From contig CM037868.1 of the NCBI GenBank assembly GCA_021292105.1, positions 35,962,876-36,026,875 of the forward strand: DNA of 64,000 bases, given 5' to 3'. Below are positions 34,624 through 46,684 of the stretch, piece after piece. Positions within the stretch are counted from its first letter, which is position 1. Each line of letters opens with the position of its first letter. The notes under the pieces were generated by a model. The model was given only the letters and a program-made list of their open reading frames with translations. It searched no databases and was not told the DNA's origin. The position numbers were made by a program, and so were the translations under genes. The stretch comes from Anadara kagoshimensis (Eukaryota > Mollusca > Bivalvia > Arcoida > Arcidae).

Positions 34624-35800
34624 TTTTATCAATATGTGATACGTGTATTGAACTGTTGTTTTAACCAGTTTTATCTAGTTTCAAGTTTGAATCAAAAACT
34701 GAAATACCAAACACACTTATATGCTTATCGACAAAAGACCACCGGATTTTATTTTAAGTACATTATCACCATGAAGTTTAGGAATTTATTATTACCGGTA
34801 ATACATAATTTATAATCAATCTTTATTTGAATATGCACCAAATGTTTTTTTTCTGAAAAAGTTTTTAATTGAAAAAAAAAAAAAATTATTCCGTTTCCGA
34901 TCGCAATCCATAAGCGGAGACAAAACTTTGAGACAGAAAAATAGGCTAACAACGTGATTTTTCACCAGTGAGGTGCGACCGGGTGTCCGGAACAAGGTAT
35001 ATTGTGGCATTAAAAAAGGAAGTTGACAAAAGAAAATTAAAGCCATCGCATTTTTCACACAAGTTCAAATGTAGATGCCATTGGTGCCATAGGTGTCAGT
35101 ATACAGCTTTTAGGTACTTTCGTGTAGGGGACCCAAATAGTACATAACAGTATGGCTCTGGTTTGATACACTGTGTTTCTGATAAAAATGAATATTTTCA
35201 CATCCAATATTGTAAAGGAAAGCAAAAAGATGATTTTAAAAATGTTTCAACATGTGCATAACTAACGAAATGCTTTAATTATTGGCGCAGTAATATGGTT
35301 AACTAACAGGCCTAAAATGGCAGTACCTAGAATTTTGAGGTTGCATACCTTCATCGTGAATAGGCAGAAAAACGAATCCGTTAACATTTGGATTTTTTTC
35401 AAAATTATTTAAGATAACTATATTTGCTTAAAATGTTCGGATTTTAGTAATGTTCGATTTAAAGTTTATGGAAAAATCAAAATGTTTTTAAGATGTTGGG
35501 CACCAAACGTATTTTACCAGTTCCACTTCAGGCAATACTGTGACCAATGAAGTGTTGAAATATTTGAAGAGTTTTAAAAAACAGTTAATTTTAAAGAAAA
35601 TTAGTTGTTTTCCAGGCTATATTATTTATTTATGCTTAATCCAACAGAGATACCAATCCAGGGGCGTGGTTGTAATTTTGTTTTAATTTTGAAGCACTAC
35701 ATTAATCAAGTTCAATTTTCTATTTTGATAAAACGTGTAAATCTTTGTAAGTGACAATCCTGAAGTTGCTATTTTTGGATATAATAAACGGTTGGTTAAA
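34624..35800. other. Upstream flank of GIMAP A, end of block A
   Basis: Shared with block B to about 35424 and, inverted, with 49820-49950 upstream of copy C. Beyond 35424 it is AT-rich unique sequence. Confidence 0.55.
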
Positions 35801-35809
35801 TGTTATATA

Positions 35810-36115
35810 TATTATTGCCGCCATCAAAATATTGTTAAAATGTATGATGTTTCTATAACCAAGATTGTCCCGGATATATTTGATGTCCCATAGTTTTATG
35901 TCCCTTTCACTGTAAATTTTGATTACGCACGTAACTGGTGTAGCTAGCCAAGCGGGAAATGCTTACTATTCTGGAGCATCTGTTCTTATTTCCTTAGTGA
36001 CATTTAACTTACCTTATCAGTCTCTAACATTTTACATTGCTTGAGATAAGATATGTATTAGGATGTGAGTTTAAGATAATCAAAAACAAACATACTAATC
36101 CATTTCCGAATCATT
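35810..36115 (+). repeat. Family-1 repeat, plus copy plus inverted tail
   Basis: A decayed full copy (35815-36060) followed by an inverted tail fragment ('aaaaacaaacatactaatcc', 36077-36100). Confidence 0.75.
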
Positions 36116-36472
36116 CGAAATAAATGTTCGAAATAAATTAGAGTTTTTCTTAATTTTTATAGATATTGATACAAGTTAGTTGAGTAATATAAATGAACAA
36201 AATAACAAAACAAAACAAAGTCCAAAAACGTTGAAAAAAATGCACACTTTGTTGACCTTCAACTATGGAATTGAGGCCGGATATAAAAAGAATAAGTGTC
36301 TTTTTTCCGCTTCCTACACACCAACGTGTAATGAAAAACATAGACAACTAACTATTTTCTTCAGAATTCGATTCGCTCTGCATTCTATCTCCATATCTAT
36401 CAAACTTTCGATGTTAGATCTAATTTTTTTAAACTATGCCTAATATAAACGGCTCTAATTTCTATCTTGTAG

Positions 36473-36724
36473 GGAGAAAAGTCAGACAATTCAAAGATTA
36501 TCGGAATAGCTGTTGGAGTTCCAACTGCTGTTGTTTCAGTGGTGGTTATCATAATCGTGTTTAATTTAAAAGTGAACTATTTTGGATCGTCTGCCAAAGT
36601 TAAAGATCCTTCCATTTTTTATTCAATACCAACAGCAGCAGACAGGGTCATAAATGTTCGATTCAATCAAAGTGAGTTAGACCAAGTTGAATGGAAATTT
36701 GAGACTTCACCACGGAAGGACTGA
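36473..36724 (+). CDS. VWA7-like: Duplicate of the VWA7-like terminal exon (TM plus tail), orphan or alternative
   Basis: Exactly 252 bp, like exon 20, with a conserved acceptor ('ttctatcttgtag'), an open frame and a TGA. It encodes GEKSDNSK, a TM helix and a tail ending VEWKFETSPRKD. About 18 of 83 residues differ from exon 20, mostly in the tail. The homologous flank begins around 36380, upstream of the acceptor, so this is a genomic duplication and not a retrocopy. No other VWA7-like exons lie nearby. It could be spliced from exon 19 (phase 0) as an alternative last exon, or be a relic that is still open. An AATAAA is at 36782. Confidence 0.65.
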   Translation, partial: GEKSDNSKIIGIAVGVPTAVVSVVVIIIVFNLKVNYFGSSAKVKDPSIFYSIPTAADRVINVRFNQSELDQVEWKFETSPRKD

Positions 36725-37125
36725 TAACTTTGGTATTCTAAATTTGCAAATAGTTATATGTTAAGCAAAAACTAAAAGGAAAATAAACGTGATTTTCAGT
36801 GACGTAACAAAGGACAATTGAATGACGTCATTCTGAGGGGACATGACGTTGTCTTGCGGGAAAATGACATCCGAGTCTCATTTTTTTTTTTTTGCGTTTC
36901 AATTGTTTATTCTGAGAGATTAGAATAAATGACTTTGTTTTGTAGTTTACACATTTTGTATAAACCATATTCAGGTACATTCTGCCCGATGGTCATACTT
37001 ATTTTCATGTAAAACTTTAAACAAAGTTAGATTTTCAAAGATGGCGTCAATATCGATGTAACGTCTTTTTGAAGCCAAAAATCAATTACAAGTTTATCTA
37101 TGTAGGATAGGAAATATGTGTCTAC
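36725..37125. other. Flank with several TGACGT sites
   Basis: Contains 'gtgacgtaa', 'tgacgtcatt' and 'atgacgttg' within 36798-36860. No coding sequence seen. Confidence 0.4.
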
Positions 37126-37182
37126 TTCAATTAAAGTGCGTTAGACCAAAATAAATGAAAATCCGAGACTCAAACTCGAATG
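37126..37182 (+). pseudogene. VWA7-like: Decayed third copy of the VWA7-like 3' coding end
   Basis: The stretch 'aaagtgcgttagacc', 'aaatgaaaatccgagactca' follows the end of exon 20 ('aaagtgcgttagaag', 'gaatggaaatccaagactca') with an in-frame stop (TAA) in place of the VEW region. Only the last ~55 bp remain. Confidence 0.6.
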
Positions 37183-37199
37183 ATTTAAAAATGTTGTTA

Positions 37200-37746
37200 A
37201 GTACAATATTCTCACAAATTTCGATTCTTCCGTTTTGAATATTGTTTGAATATAATGAGCAAATATATGTTTTGCCACCGATTAAGGTTGAATTAAAAGA
37301 AAATAAAACAAAACAAAGAATTAAAACTTTTAAAAAATAAAACTAAAAACAAAAAACAAATTAAAAGAAATAAAGCATTTACACCTGCCAGGTTAAAAAT
37401 GCAGTACATGCAGTGAATTATTGATAAAGCCTTCGTTTGATAACCTTAGGTGTGTCTTTATCTGAAATCCTTTATACGGCATGTACATGGGATTTGCCGA
37501 CGTTGTGATGTATCGTTTTTCTGTAACAACACAAATATTTATAAACAGATCCGGGTGTAGGCTAAAGGATATTCTCATTTAAGAATGAAAAAACACACTA
37601 ATTTTAACTTTGAAATGTAAATTAAAAAACCAGTTAAATAAAGACATCCCTTATTCATCCAATCATCTCTGAAAGAAACCTCAGACTGAAAAGTTTCGAT
37701 TGATTGTTTGATAGATTGATTGATTGATTAATTGATTAATTGATTA

Positions 37747-37785
<39 letters not shown>

Positions 37786-38748
37786 CATTCATTTATTATT
37801 CATTCATTCATTCATTCATTCATTCATTCATTCATTCATTCATTTATTCATTCATTGAATGGGGTTTCACATCCCAGTCCAGATTTTTGTAATACGTCAC
37901 AAACTTCAGATAAAGTGACATAAATTCGAACCTTTGTAGTGCGCTCAGGGCAATGTGCAGGGAAGGTTTTTGAACGTACAAAACCTTCTGTGACTGGTCA
38001 ACGATTTTGAAGGTGTCTTCCGAAGGACAATGTTACATTCATTTCTAAAAGTCCCAGAAAAAAACACATATCTATGAAGTTTTAATACAACGTTTCTGTT
38101 TTTGACTTGTCTGTAATTTTATACAAAATGGTTTATGTTTTCAGCCAGGAAAGTCGATGATTTCATTTCAAATCATCAGTTTTAATACATTTAATTAAGT
38201 TCCGATTCTTCCGTTGTGAATATTGTTTGAATATAATGAGCAAATATATATTTTACCACCAAGTAAGGTTGAATTAAAAAAATAATAAAACAAAACAAAG
38301 AATTAAAACTTTAAAAAATAAATACTTAAAACTAAAAATCAAATTAAAAAAAAAAACATTTACAACTGTCAGGTAAAAAATGCAGTGCATGCAGTGAATT
38401 GTTGATAAAGCCTTCCTTTGATAACCTTAGGTGTGTTTTTATCTGAAATCCTTTAAACGGCATGTACATGGGATATGCAGACGTTGCGATGTATTGTTTT
38501 TCTGTAACAACAAAATATTTATAACTAGATCCGGGTGTAGGCTAAAGGATATTTTCATATAAGAATGAGAAAAAACACACTTATTTTAACTTTGAAATGT
38601 AAATTAAAAAAAGCCGTCAAATAAGGACATCCCTTATTCATCCAATCATCTCTGAAAGAAACCTCAGACTGAAAAGTTTCGATTGATTCGTTGATTGATT
38701 GATTGGTTGATTTTTTGATTGATTGATTGATTTTGATTGATTGATTGA

Positions 38749-38822
<74 letters not shown>

Positions 38823-39677
38823 CGATTCATTCCTTCATTTATTCATTGAATGGGGTTTTACACTACAGTCAAGAATATTTTTAAATACGTCACCAACTTC
38901 AGATAAAGTGACATAAATTCGAACCTTTGCAGTGCGCTCAGGGCAATGTGCAGGGAAGGTTTTTGAACGTACAAAACCTTCTGTGTCTGGTCAACGATTT
39001 TAAAGGTGTCTTCCGAAGGACAATGTTACATTCATTTTTAAAAGTCCCAGAAAGAAGCACATATCTATGAAGTTATAATACAACGTTTCTGTTTTTGACT
39101 TGTCTGTAATTTTATACAAAATGGTTTATGTTTTCAGCCAGGAAAGTCGATGATTTCATTTTGAATCATCAGTTTGTAATACATTTAATTAAGTTCCTAT
39201 TCTTCCTTTTTGAATATTGTTTGAATATAATGAGCAAATATATGTTTTACCACCAAGTAAGGTTGAATTAAAAAAAATAAAACAAAATAAAGAATTAAAA
39301 CTTTTAAAAAATAAAAAATAAAAAACAAATTTAAAAAAATAAAACATTTACACCTGCCAGGTTAAAATGCAGTACATGCAGTGAATTGTTGATAAAGATT
39401 TCGTTCGATAACCTTAGGTGTGTCTTTATCTGAAATCCTTTAAACGGCAGGTACATGGGATTTGCCGACGTTGTGATGTATCGTTTTTCTGTAACAACAA
39501 AAATATTTATAACTAGATCCGGGTGTAGGCTAAAGGATATTTCCATATAAGAATGAGAAAAAACACACTTATTTTAACTTTGAAATGTAAATTAAAAAAT
39601 GCCGTCAGATAAAGACATCCCTTATTCATCCAATCATTTCGATAAAAACCTCAGACTGAAAAGTTTCGATTGATTCG

Positions 39678-39723
<46 letters not shown>

Positions 39724-39990
39724 TATTCATTCATTCATTTATTCATCAATTCCTTTATTCATTCATTCATTGAATGAGGTTTCACATTCCAGTCAAGAAT
39801 ATTTTTTTAATACGTCACCAACTTCAGATAAAGTGACATAAATTCGAACCTTTGCAGTGCGCTCAGGGCAATAAGCAAGGAAGGTTTTTGAACGTACAAA
39901 ACCTGCTGTGACTGGTCATCGATTTAAAAATCTTACGAAGGACAATGTTACATTCATTTCTAAAAGTCCCAGAAGAAAGCACATTCGCTG
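37200..39990. repeat. Three tandem ~1-kb units with (GATT)n/(CATT)n cores
   Basis: The landmark 'attcttcc' with 'gaatattgtttgaatataat' falls at 37223, 38204 and 39199, giving periods of 981 and 995 bp. The last unit is cut at about 39975. Each unit carries a (GATT)n/(CATT)n microsatellite of variable length and an identical 'ggaaggtttttgaacgtaca' block. Confidence 0.93.
37700..37858. repeat. (GATT)n(CATT)n microsatellite, unit 1
   Basis: A GATT run changes to CATT. Equivalent arrays lie at 38686-38830 and 39672-39772. The polyglutamine/Ser-Ile-Asn ORF over the second one is an artefact of the repeat. Confidence 0.95.
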
Positions 39991-40003
39991 ACCATTTTAA
40001 AGT

Positions 40004-40088
40004 CTTGGTCAGACCCGGCCGGGGTTTGAACCTATGACCTTCACCTATGGAGCTAGCAATCTACCAACTCAGCTACCGCAGTGGTCCC
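40004..40088 (-). repeat. tRNA-derived SINE head
   Basis: On the minus strand an A box (TAGCTGAGTTGG) and a B box (GGTTCAAACCC) have tRNA-like spacing. It does not fold as a full tRNA gene (no clean acceptor stem), so SINE is preferred. Block A starts with the last ~25 bp of the same element (27864). Confidence 0.65.
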
Positions 40089-41039
40089 TTAGACTGAATA
40101 GGGTTTAGAATGAATGCTTTACCTTATAAACTAAAATCAAATTACTCTGTAAATTTACGTTACAAACGTGTGTTTCGTACCAATGTGTCTGTAAAAATCC
40201 TGTACTGAGCTTTGGTCATCCTATTTATAATGTGACATATGTGGAAACACGCATGTCAGGACTTTGAATACATATAGATCCACGTGCCTAACAGATGGAA
40301 AATCCGAACTTCTTTATCTTCCTCTTCTTTGTCTTTTTATTATTTTTATTATTTTTATATTACTATACTTTAATCATCAATCCTAAAATGAAAGATATTG
40401 TCAGTTCGCTAACCAAAGGTCGGTTTTCGTTTAACATTCCTTTTTTCTCTCAATTTAATTTTTTAAATAATAAAATGAGTCACGTGTAAAATATTTTAAC
40501 TTTTTAAAGTTTTCACCGGCTTTTTTGTTTTTGCTTAAGTTTTCTGTACTGTGAACGGTAAGTTTTTTTTTAAATTTTCCATAGCAACTGCAATAAATCA
40601 ATGTCATTCAGGTAGAGAATTGGTAAACGTTCTCAAACTAACAATGGTGTTTACTAGTTTTAGTTTCATTCGTTAAATGTCGCACAATAATACTGTAGAT
40701 CACTTGTTTTTCGCGATTAAACCACCGTTGCCTTATTCGCGAATATTTGAATTCGCATTTAGATTTTTATTGAATACAACATATGTATGTCGTCATAGAA
40801 ATTTCTGTGTGCTGGAAATATTCGCGTTATATTTGAATTCGCGAAAAGGATGACTCGCAAATTTACGCAAAAATAAATCTCTCGCGAAATAAAAGTAATC
40901 TACAGTATTATAACAGAAGCCGAGACAGGTTTATTTAGAAACTAAGGATACAGGAGTGCCAAACGAAAATAAAACGTAAGCAAAATGACAAACTTTTCCT
41001 TTTAGGATTGTTATAAAATAGGCTGCTTATAAAAACTTG

Positions 41040-41370
41040 TTAAGCCAGGTATATTTCAAGCCTAGGCTTATCAAGGCACTCAAATATTTTATGGCTCCCA
41101 TCACAGTATTATTTATAAGCTTGGTCTCTCTATGCCCAGTTTTGCCCTGGATATATGTGACGTCTCATAGTTCCATGTACCTTTCATACAATTCTGATTA
41201 CACACGTGACGGGTGTAGCTAGCTAAACAAGAGGCACTTTCCCTACCGGAGCACGCGGCCTCACTTCCCTGGTGAAAGTTCACGTGTCTAACTTGACTTG
41301 TCAGTTCAAAAGTTTTTATTTTGCTTTTATTTGATTGAGACATTGATTAGTTTGTATGTTTTTGATAATT
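41040..41370 (+). repeat. Family-1 repeat, plus copy in block B
   Basis: Counterpart of 28855-29190 and equally complete. Confidence 0.85.
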
Positions 41371-41894
41371 ATAACCATGCTCTTTATTTGTCAATTATGC
41401 CTCGAATTCCAGTTGACCGTATTGATGGAAACTCTAGACAAATTATAGTATGAGCTTATCAGTTCGCTTGCAGAAGATGGGTTTTCCAGGTAATTCAGTT
41501 TCCTTCATCATTCTAAAACTAGCCGTCTCGATATAAATAATTTTTTTTCTGGGACGTGAAAAATTACTCTTCACAACTTTCAAACAGGTGGTGGTTTCAA
41601 ATTACACACTGTTCTAAAAATCTTCAATGTTCCAATTTTTACCGATTTATTAACGATGAACATCTAAAGTATATGTTATTTTTACATGAACTGTTAAAGG
41701 TAAATAAATTCGTCATGGACACGTAGAAATACAAAAAAACTTCCAAATTGATATTTAATATTGGATTTATTCTGTTCAATCTCGATTTTTATTCTTTAAA
41801 ATAATCATTTGCAAAATTAACACCCCCGTGATTATTTAAGCAGGCTGGAACAATAATACACAAACCGCTTCACGATTCATATGATTCATATGAT

Positions 41895-42170
41895 TAATAC
41901 AGTTGACAAGTTTGATGTCTCTGTGTCCAGGAGTGCCCTAGATATATTTTACGTGTCACTGTTTTATGTTCCTTTCACACAATTTTAATTACACACGTGG
42001 CGGGTGTAGCTAGCTAATCAGGAGGTGCTTACCCTTCCGGAGGACCCGGCCTCACTTCCCTGGTGGAAGTTAACGTGTATAGCCTAACTTGTCAGTTCCA
42101 AAGTTTTTACTTTACGTCTGGATTGTGACTCGGATATGGATTAGTACTTTTGGTTTTGATTTATGTGATT
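41895..42170 (+). repeat. Family-1 repeat, second plus copy in block B
   Basis: Counterpart of 29740-30000. Its 'acacgtggcgggtgtagcta' and 'aggaggtgcttacccttcc' match the consensus. Confidence 0.85.
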
Positions 42171-43171
42171 TGCGCATACCTGCTATAACAGAGCATACCT
42201 TAATGAATGATTGAAACACATAACGTCAATTCTTTATTTTACGGAACTTTTAAACATTACTCATATAACTAACTATAAGTCTCATATCATATTGTTTAAT
42301 TTGACATATTTCTTTAATATATTTATTTAATCAGCCATCAGAATCACAGAACAAATTAACAACTATAAGATGACGAATATTAAAAGTTCATGGTTAGAAC
42401 ACACGTTTGTATCACTTGACATATGTTTAAAAGACACCTATCGTAAGTAAATAAAAATCAGTTTTCTTCTTGTCGTAATCTTAAGATTTTATTTTCTCTG
42501 TTTCTCCGAAAATGAAATTTCTTCATTTACTGTGAAATAAAAAGTCAAATACAATTCATACCAAAATAATATTATATATCATCTTCAATTCTTAAAATGG
42601 TTGCAATCTGTTTGGTTTATAAACTCATTCACCTAATTTTTAACAGGGTGTATGGAATTTACACAGGGTTTATAAAAAACAATGCGGGTAACTTCTGCTC
42701 ATGCCCGCTTCTATTCTCAATGAATAAAACTCGTACCGATTTTGAAAGATTTAATTTTTAAAATATTGAAAAATGTATTAATATTTATATTTAAACTAGA
42801 CTTTAAGAGACAGAAATAGGAATTTATTCGTTACATATTTTAAAAGAGGTGATTGTTAATTTCAAACCTTTAACTGATTTAACATCACGCTGATCCAGTT
42901 GAAAATTCCCATACACTTTTTGTCGGAAAGAATGACACATATAATGTAACTTAAAAGATTGAAAATTGGATAGGCAAGGTTGGTATGCATTCTTAAATTG
43001 AAAATTGATTATCAACATTTTATTAGCTGGGATATGTCCACTGGTGATTCACTGTATTTGTTTCCAAAAATCCTCAATATTGGTCATCCCTTAGTGAGTT
43101 ACTAGCATTCTCTACAAAATCCTTTATATCGCCCTCTGACTCGGTGTTTTCAAATTTTATGATTGAAATAG
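42171..43171. other. 3' flank of GIMAP B
   Basis: AT-rich. At 43082-43165 on the minus strand the old tail coding sequence of the GIMAP is still readable (TESEGDIKDFVENASNSL) but lies downstream of the present stop codon. Confidence 0.65.
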
Positions 43172-44991
43172 CTAAAATAAAAGGTCTTCTATGATTTCTT
43201 CAACTAGTATAAAGGGGGCCCTTTGTACCCAAAGGAGAAATGCATTAACTTTATTCAAAACTTGAACAACTTTTCTTCCAATTTCATTTTTTGTCACCAA
43301 ATTTTCACCTTTTAACTGCTTTATTAATTCTTCCCGCAACTTCAATGCATCCATTTCTTTAAGGAATTCATCATTGATACTTTTAGTTTTCCATATAACA
43401 ACGTGCTCATACTTTTGTTTAATTCTCGTGTCGATTTGTATCATTTCTATCTTTTCCAAATCCCGTCCTAATCTCTTTTTTTCAGCCTCTTCTTTTGCCT
43501 TTATTTGCTGTTTTGCTTGCTCTGATGATTCCTTCCTTAAAACACGGATAAGATCAGCTTTCTTTGCCATTAGGGTTTTAACGCGCTGATCAATTTTGCT
43601 TTGGATTTTCTTTTCCAATGTTTCAAACAATTTATTTGTGTAATGGTCCTTGTTCATTTCTACCGTTTTATCAATCAAATCAAATAAACGTTTAACCTGT
43701 TCTTCGCCCTGACTCCTGTTGTCGAATGGTACATATCTTTGATTACACATATTCAGTAATTTAGAAAGGTCTTTGGTCGCAGTATTCAAATACTGTTGAA
43801 CATCTTGTCCATCATGTATTAGGTCATCTTCATGAGTTAAAACTATAATTGCCTGTTCAAACACCTGTTCGGTGAGATGCCATTCAATGAAATCGATCGT
43901 CTTCTTACATTCATCAGCAAACCGACTGCTTAAATTTAGGACAATCAGTAAGGCATGAGGTCCTGGAGAACACATTAGGTAACTTTCCATTATAGCATTT
44001 TCGAACTCAATGTCCGTCATCGTTGTATCGCATACACCTGGTGTGTCCACGATCGATACTACACGACCAAATCTCTTCTTGGATCTGTATGCTGCACGTT
44101 TGGTAACAGAATGCGAAGCCATGTTTGATTGAAATGTCTTCTCTCCTAAAATTGTATTACCAGTAGAGCTTTTTCCAGCGCCAGTAGGACCCATAATCAG
44201 TATTCGGACAGGGCGACCTTTATATAACTTCTCTAAATAACCTGTGAAAAAACAATTATATTTTGGTCCTTTGGGTAGCTTTTAAACATCTTCAAAATAA
44301 TTTTGGTTATAATTTTGGTCCAAGCACTACTGAGGACGAATTGTATTCTATAACGACCGTCAAGTGCTGTAAAATTAAAACTGGTATATGTAATTTACCC
44401 CCCAAAAAATTTAAATGATATTATGAAGACAACAATAATACATTAGCTTGCCAAATCCCGGATTTACAAATTTATTTGTTAGCAACTTCCATAAGTTCCT
44501 AATGTCGTTACAAGTATTACCGTTTTAACTATGATGTAAACACATTAAAACTGGAAAAGCAGGAATATTGCTACATTGATAAAACAAGTTGTCGATAGAT
44601 AAATGAAGTAATCAAGTTTGAAATACAGCTCATACATGTAAAATGCTTTTCGTTGGTGTCATAATTTAAGGAAAAGTTCTGATGTGAAGAATTAGAATCT
44701 TCTTAATTTAAACTCACTTTTGGTAGATGGCATCCAATAACTAAGAAATATTCAAAAATTGAACGCCTAAGCACCTTGCCTCACTTTCAAAAAAGACGTT
44801 TTTACCCTAATTTACACGTTGTAAATGTTTTGATTTTGCTTTCAGAAAGTAGATTAGTATGTTTGATTTTGGCAATTTGATGCTTTCATTTATACTATAA
44901 ATGATCACTTGATGTCATATTCAACTTTTAGTGTTCACATATCAACGGATTGTTTATTCTCATTAATCATATGTTTACCTTTATCAGCCAT
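43172..44991 (-). CDS. GIMAP/AIG1-type GTPase, copy B (360 aa, altered tail)
   Basis: Coding parts are 44991-44979 and 44241-43172 on the minus strand. The G domain is intact and almost the same as copy A (G1 GPTGAGKSS, DTPG, SPGPHALLIVL, THED). After ..KNEIGRKVVQVL the Gly-rich membrane segment of copy A is replaced by NAFLLWVQRAPFILVEEIIE and an early stop. The DNA still aligns with copy A, so small indels scrambled the frame. The remainder of the old tail is readable downstream. The protein would keep GTPase and coiled coil but lose most of the hydrophobic anchor. Possibly a soluble isoform or a gene in decay. Confidence 0.85.
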
Positions 44992-45017
44992 CGTGTCTCA
45001 AGTTAACCACTCACCGC
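44979..45017 (-). CDS. GIMAP B exon 2 (UTR plus MADK)
   Basis: Same 39-bp exon as in copy A, with the ATG at 44991 and donor AAAG|gtaaac. Intron 2 again has a family-2 repeat at its acceptor end (44250-44395). Confidence 0.8.
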
Positions 45018-46449
45018 CTAAAATAAATAAGAAATAAAGAAAACAAAAGTGTCGGATAAAATTATCCTTTTAAAGATATAAAAAACAGTTGTAAATAAAC
45101 GCTTTTAAAATCAATCCCCGAATATGTGTCAAACACAAAGACTGCTTTTGAATGCATTATTTACCATTTATCATAAAAATTCTTATGTCGGACTTACATA
45201 GGGGTAGGTGTTCACTGTTGTGGTTATAGTAATATTAATGCTCTATGGCTCTAACCAATCCAATTTCTTTACCAGGAGTCAAAGCCCTAAATACGCGAAC
45301 ATGAAAAATTGAGATCGGGTGATCTGGAAAGGTAAGCAAATTCAGTTAAGCTTGATAAACCCCTTACGTTTGTAATCAAAAATGAGAATTAAAGGTACAC
45401 CAAACTTTGGAGTGTCAGATATATCAGTCACGTGTAAGATTATGAATAAAGCGGCTATTTAGTACAAATAACAAATTCCTCGAATGGCTAAGGGACCTGC
45501 CTAATACTTAAATTCTAATTTGTAAAATATCATAATAATAATAACAACTACATGTCGGTTCAAAAAATACCCTTAAATTTAAAAAAAGAAACGTCACCCC
45601 TTGTATAGAATCTAAAATCATTTGTGTCAATACTTTACTGCAGTAGGTGTTACAAATTAAGAATAACCTTTTCATAAGAATCAAAATTATGTTTATACAA
45701 TGTTTCATCCACTTGTTGACAAAAATATCATGATGTCAAATGATATTTTAAATTTGAACTGTTTAAATCTCAATTAAAATCCATAAAAATTAAACTACTT
45801 TCTTCAAACAGTTAAACACTTAAAAATCAAATATATTTCTCAATTCAAAGATAAATATATTGGGAAAATTGATCTATGATGAAAATTTTGGGTTGAAAGT
45901 TGATTTTCAGATAATATCAGCGGCTGCAAAAGCTCGTCCAAGGCTGAATTATAAGAAGTATTTGAAGATTGTATGTTAAAATTAAAATAAGGCCAGTGAT
46001 GGTTGATGAATTGTCTCCGTGTTTATTTTCTTGCGTGTTATTTTAGTTCATTTGCCTTTTTAATTTTTTTGTCTAAAATAACCTGGCAATTCTCCCGACA
46101 TGACTCCCGTAGAAAATCTATGAATTAAGGAAGGAAGTAGCTGAGGATAATCCTAAATGAAATTTTACTTTTTGAAAGAGCATGCAAAGTCACTGGTATA
46201 CTATAACAAAAGCAAAGATTTTTTTGAGAGTATACGCAGACAAATAATAGCCGTCATCAAAGCAAGAGAAGCATCAACTAAAATTTAATGTATAAAAGCT
46301 GTTTTTTTATAAAATGGGTCATCTTTAATCTTTAGTTCTTCTTAAATACAGAAACAATGGGGTGGGGTTTCTTTTTGAAAATTTGGGGGAGATGTTACTT
46401 TTTGAACGGACCTGTATCATAATAATAATAATAATAATAAAAATAATTA

Positions 46450-46490
<41 letters not shown>

Positions 46491-46603
46491 GTTGTTGTTT
46501 TAACATTATTTATTATTAATAATTATTATAATTATAATATTATTATTATTAAATCAATGATGAATTTACTGAATGTATAAAATTAAGCAACATACACACT
46601 TAC
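45018..46603. other. Intron 1 of GIMAP B
   Basis: Same contents as intron 1 of copy A: a decayed minus family-1 scrap (about 45290-45430) and a trinucleotide microsatellite (46420-46545). Confidence 0.65.
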
Positions 46604-46684
46604 CTTTCCTTTCAGTTCAGAACCCGCAGTTAAATTATAATGGCGAACTCTAGATCTTAAATAGTATACAAATAACGTCACGTG
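46604..46684 (-). promoter_or_regulatory. Promoter module and non-coding exon 1 of GIMAP B
   Basis: CACGTGACGTTAT at 46684-46672, TATTTAAG, the 'GCGGGTTCTGAAC' start region and donor AAAG|gtaagt at 46604, as in copy A. Confidence 0.65.

Larger units (their letters stand above)
27864..35424. repeat. Segmental duplication block, copy A (~7.5 kb)
   Basis: Collinear with 40065-47462. It starts at 'gctaccacagtggtcc' (a SINE remnant) and ends near 'aaattatttaag'. It carries GIMAP copy A, its promoter, two family-1 copies, a poly-T run (28324-28351) and an ATT microsatellite. Coding identity with copy B is very high, and non-coding stretches of hundreds of bases are near-identical (for example 32300-32480 with 44410-44600). 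Confidence 0.9.

Noticed and set aside
38555..38830. ORF of repeated Ser-Ile-Asn-Gln
   Set aside because: Translation of the (GATT)n microsatellite.
43374..43589. 71-codon plus-strand ORF
   Set aside because: Antisense shadow of GIMAP copy B.
46362..46580. Poly-Ile/Val ORF, and the poly-Asn ORF at 50718-50951
   Set aside because: Translations of ATT/ATA microsatellites.
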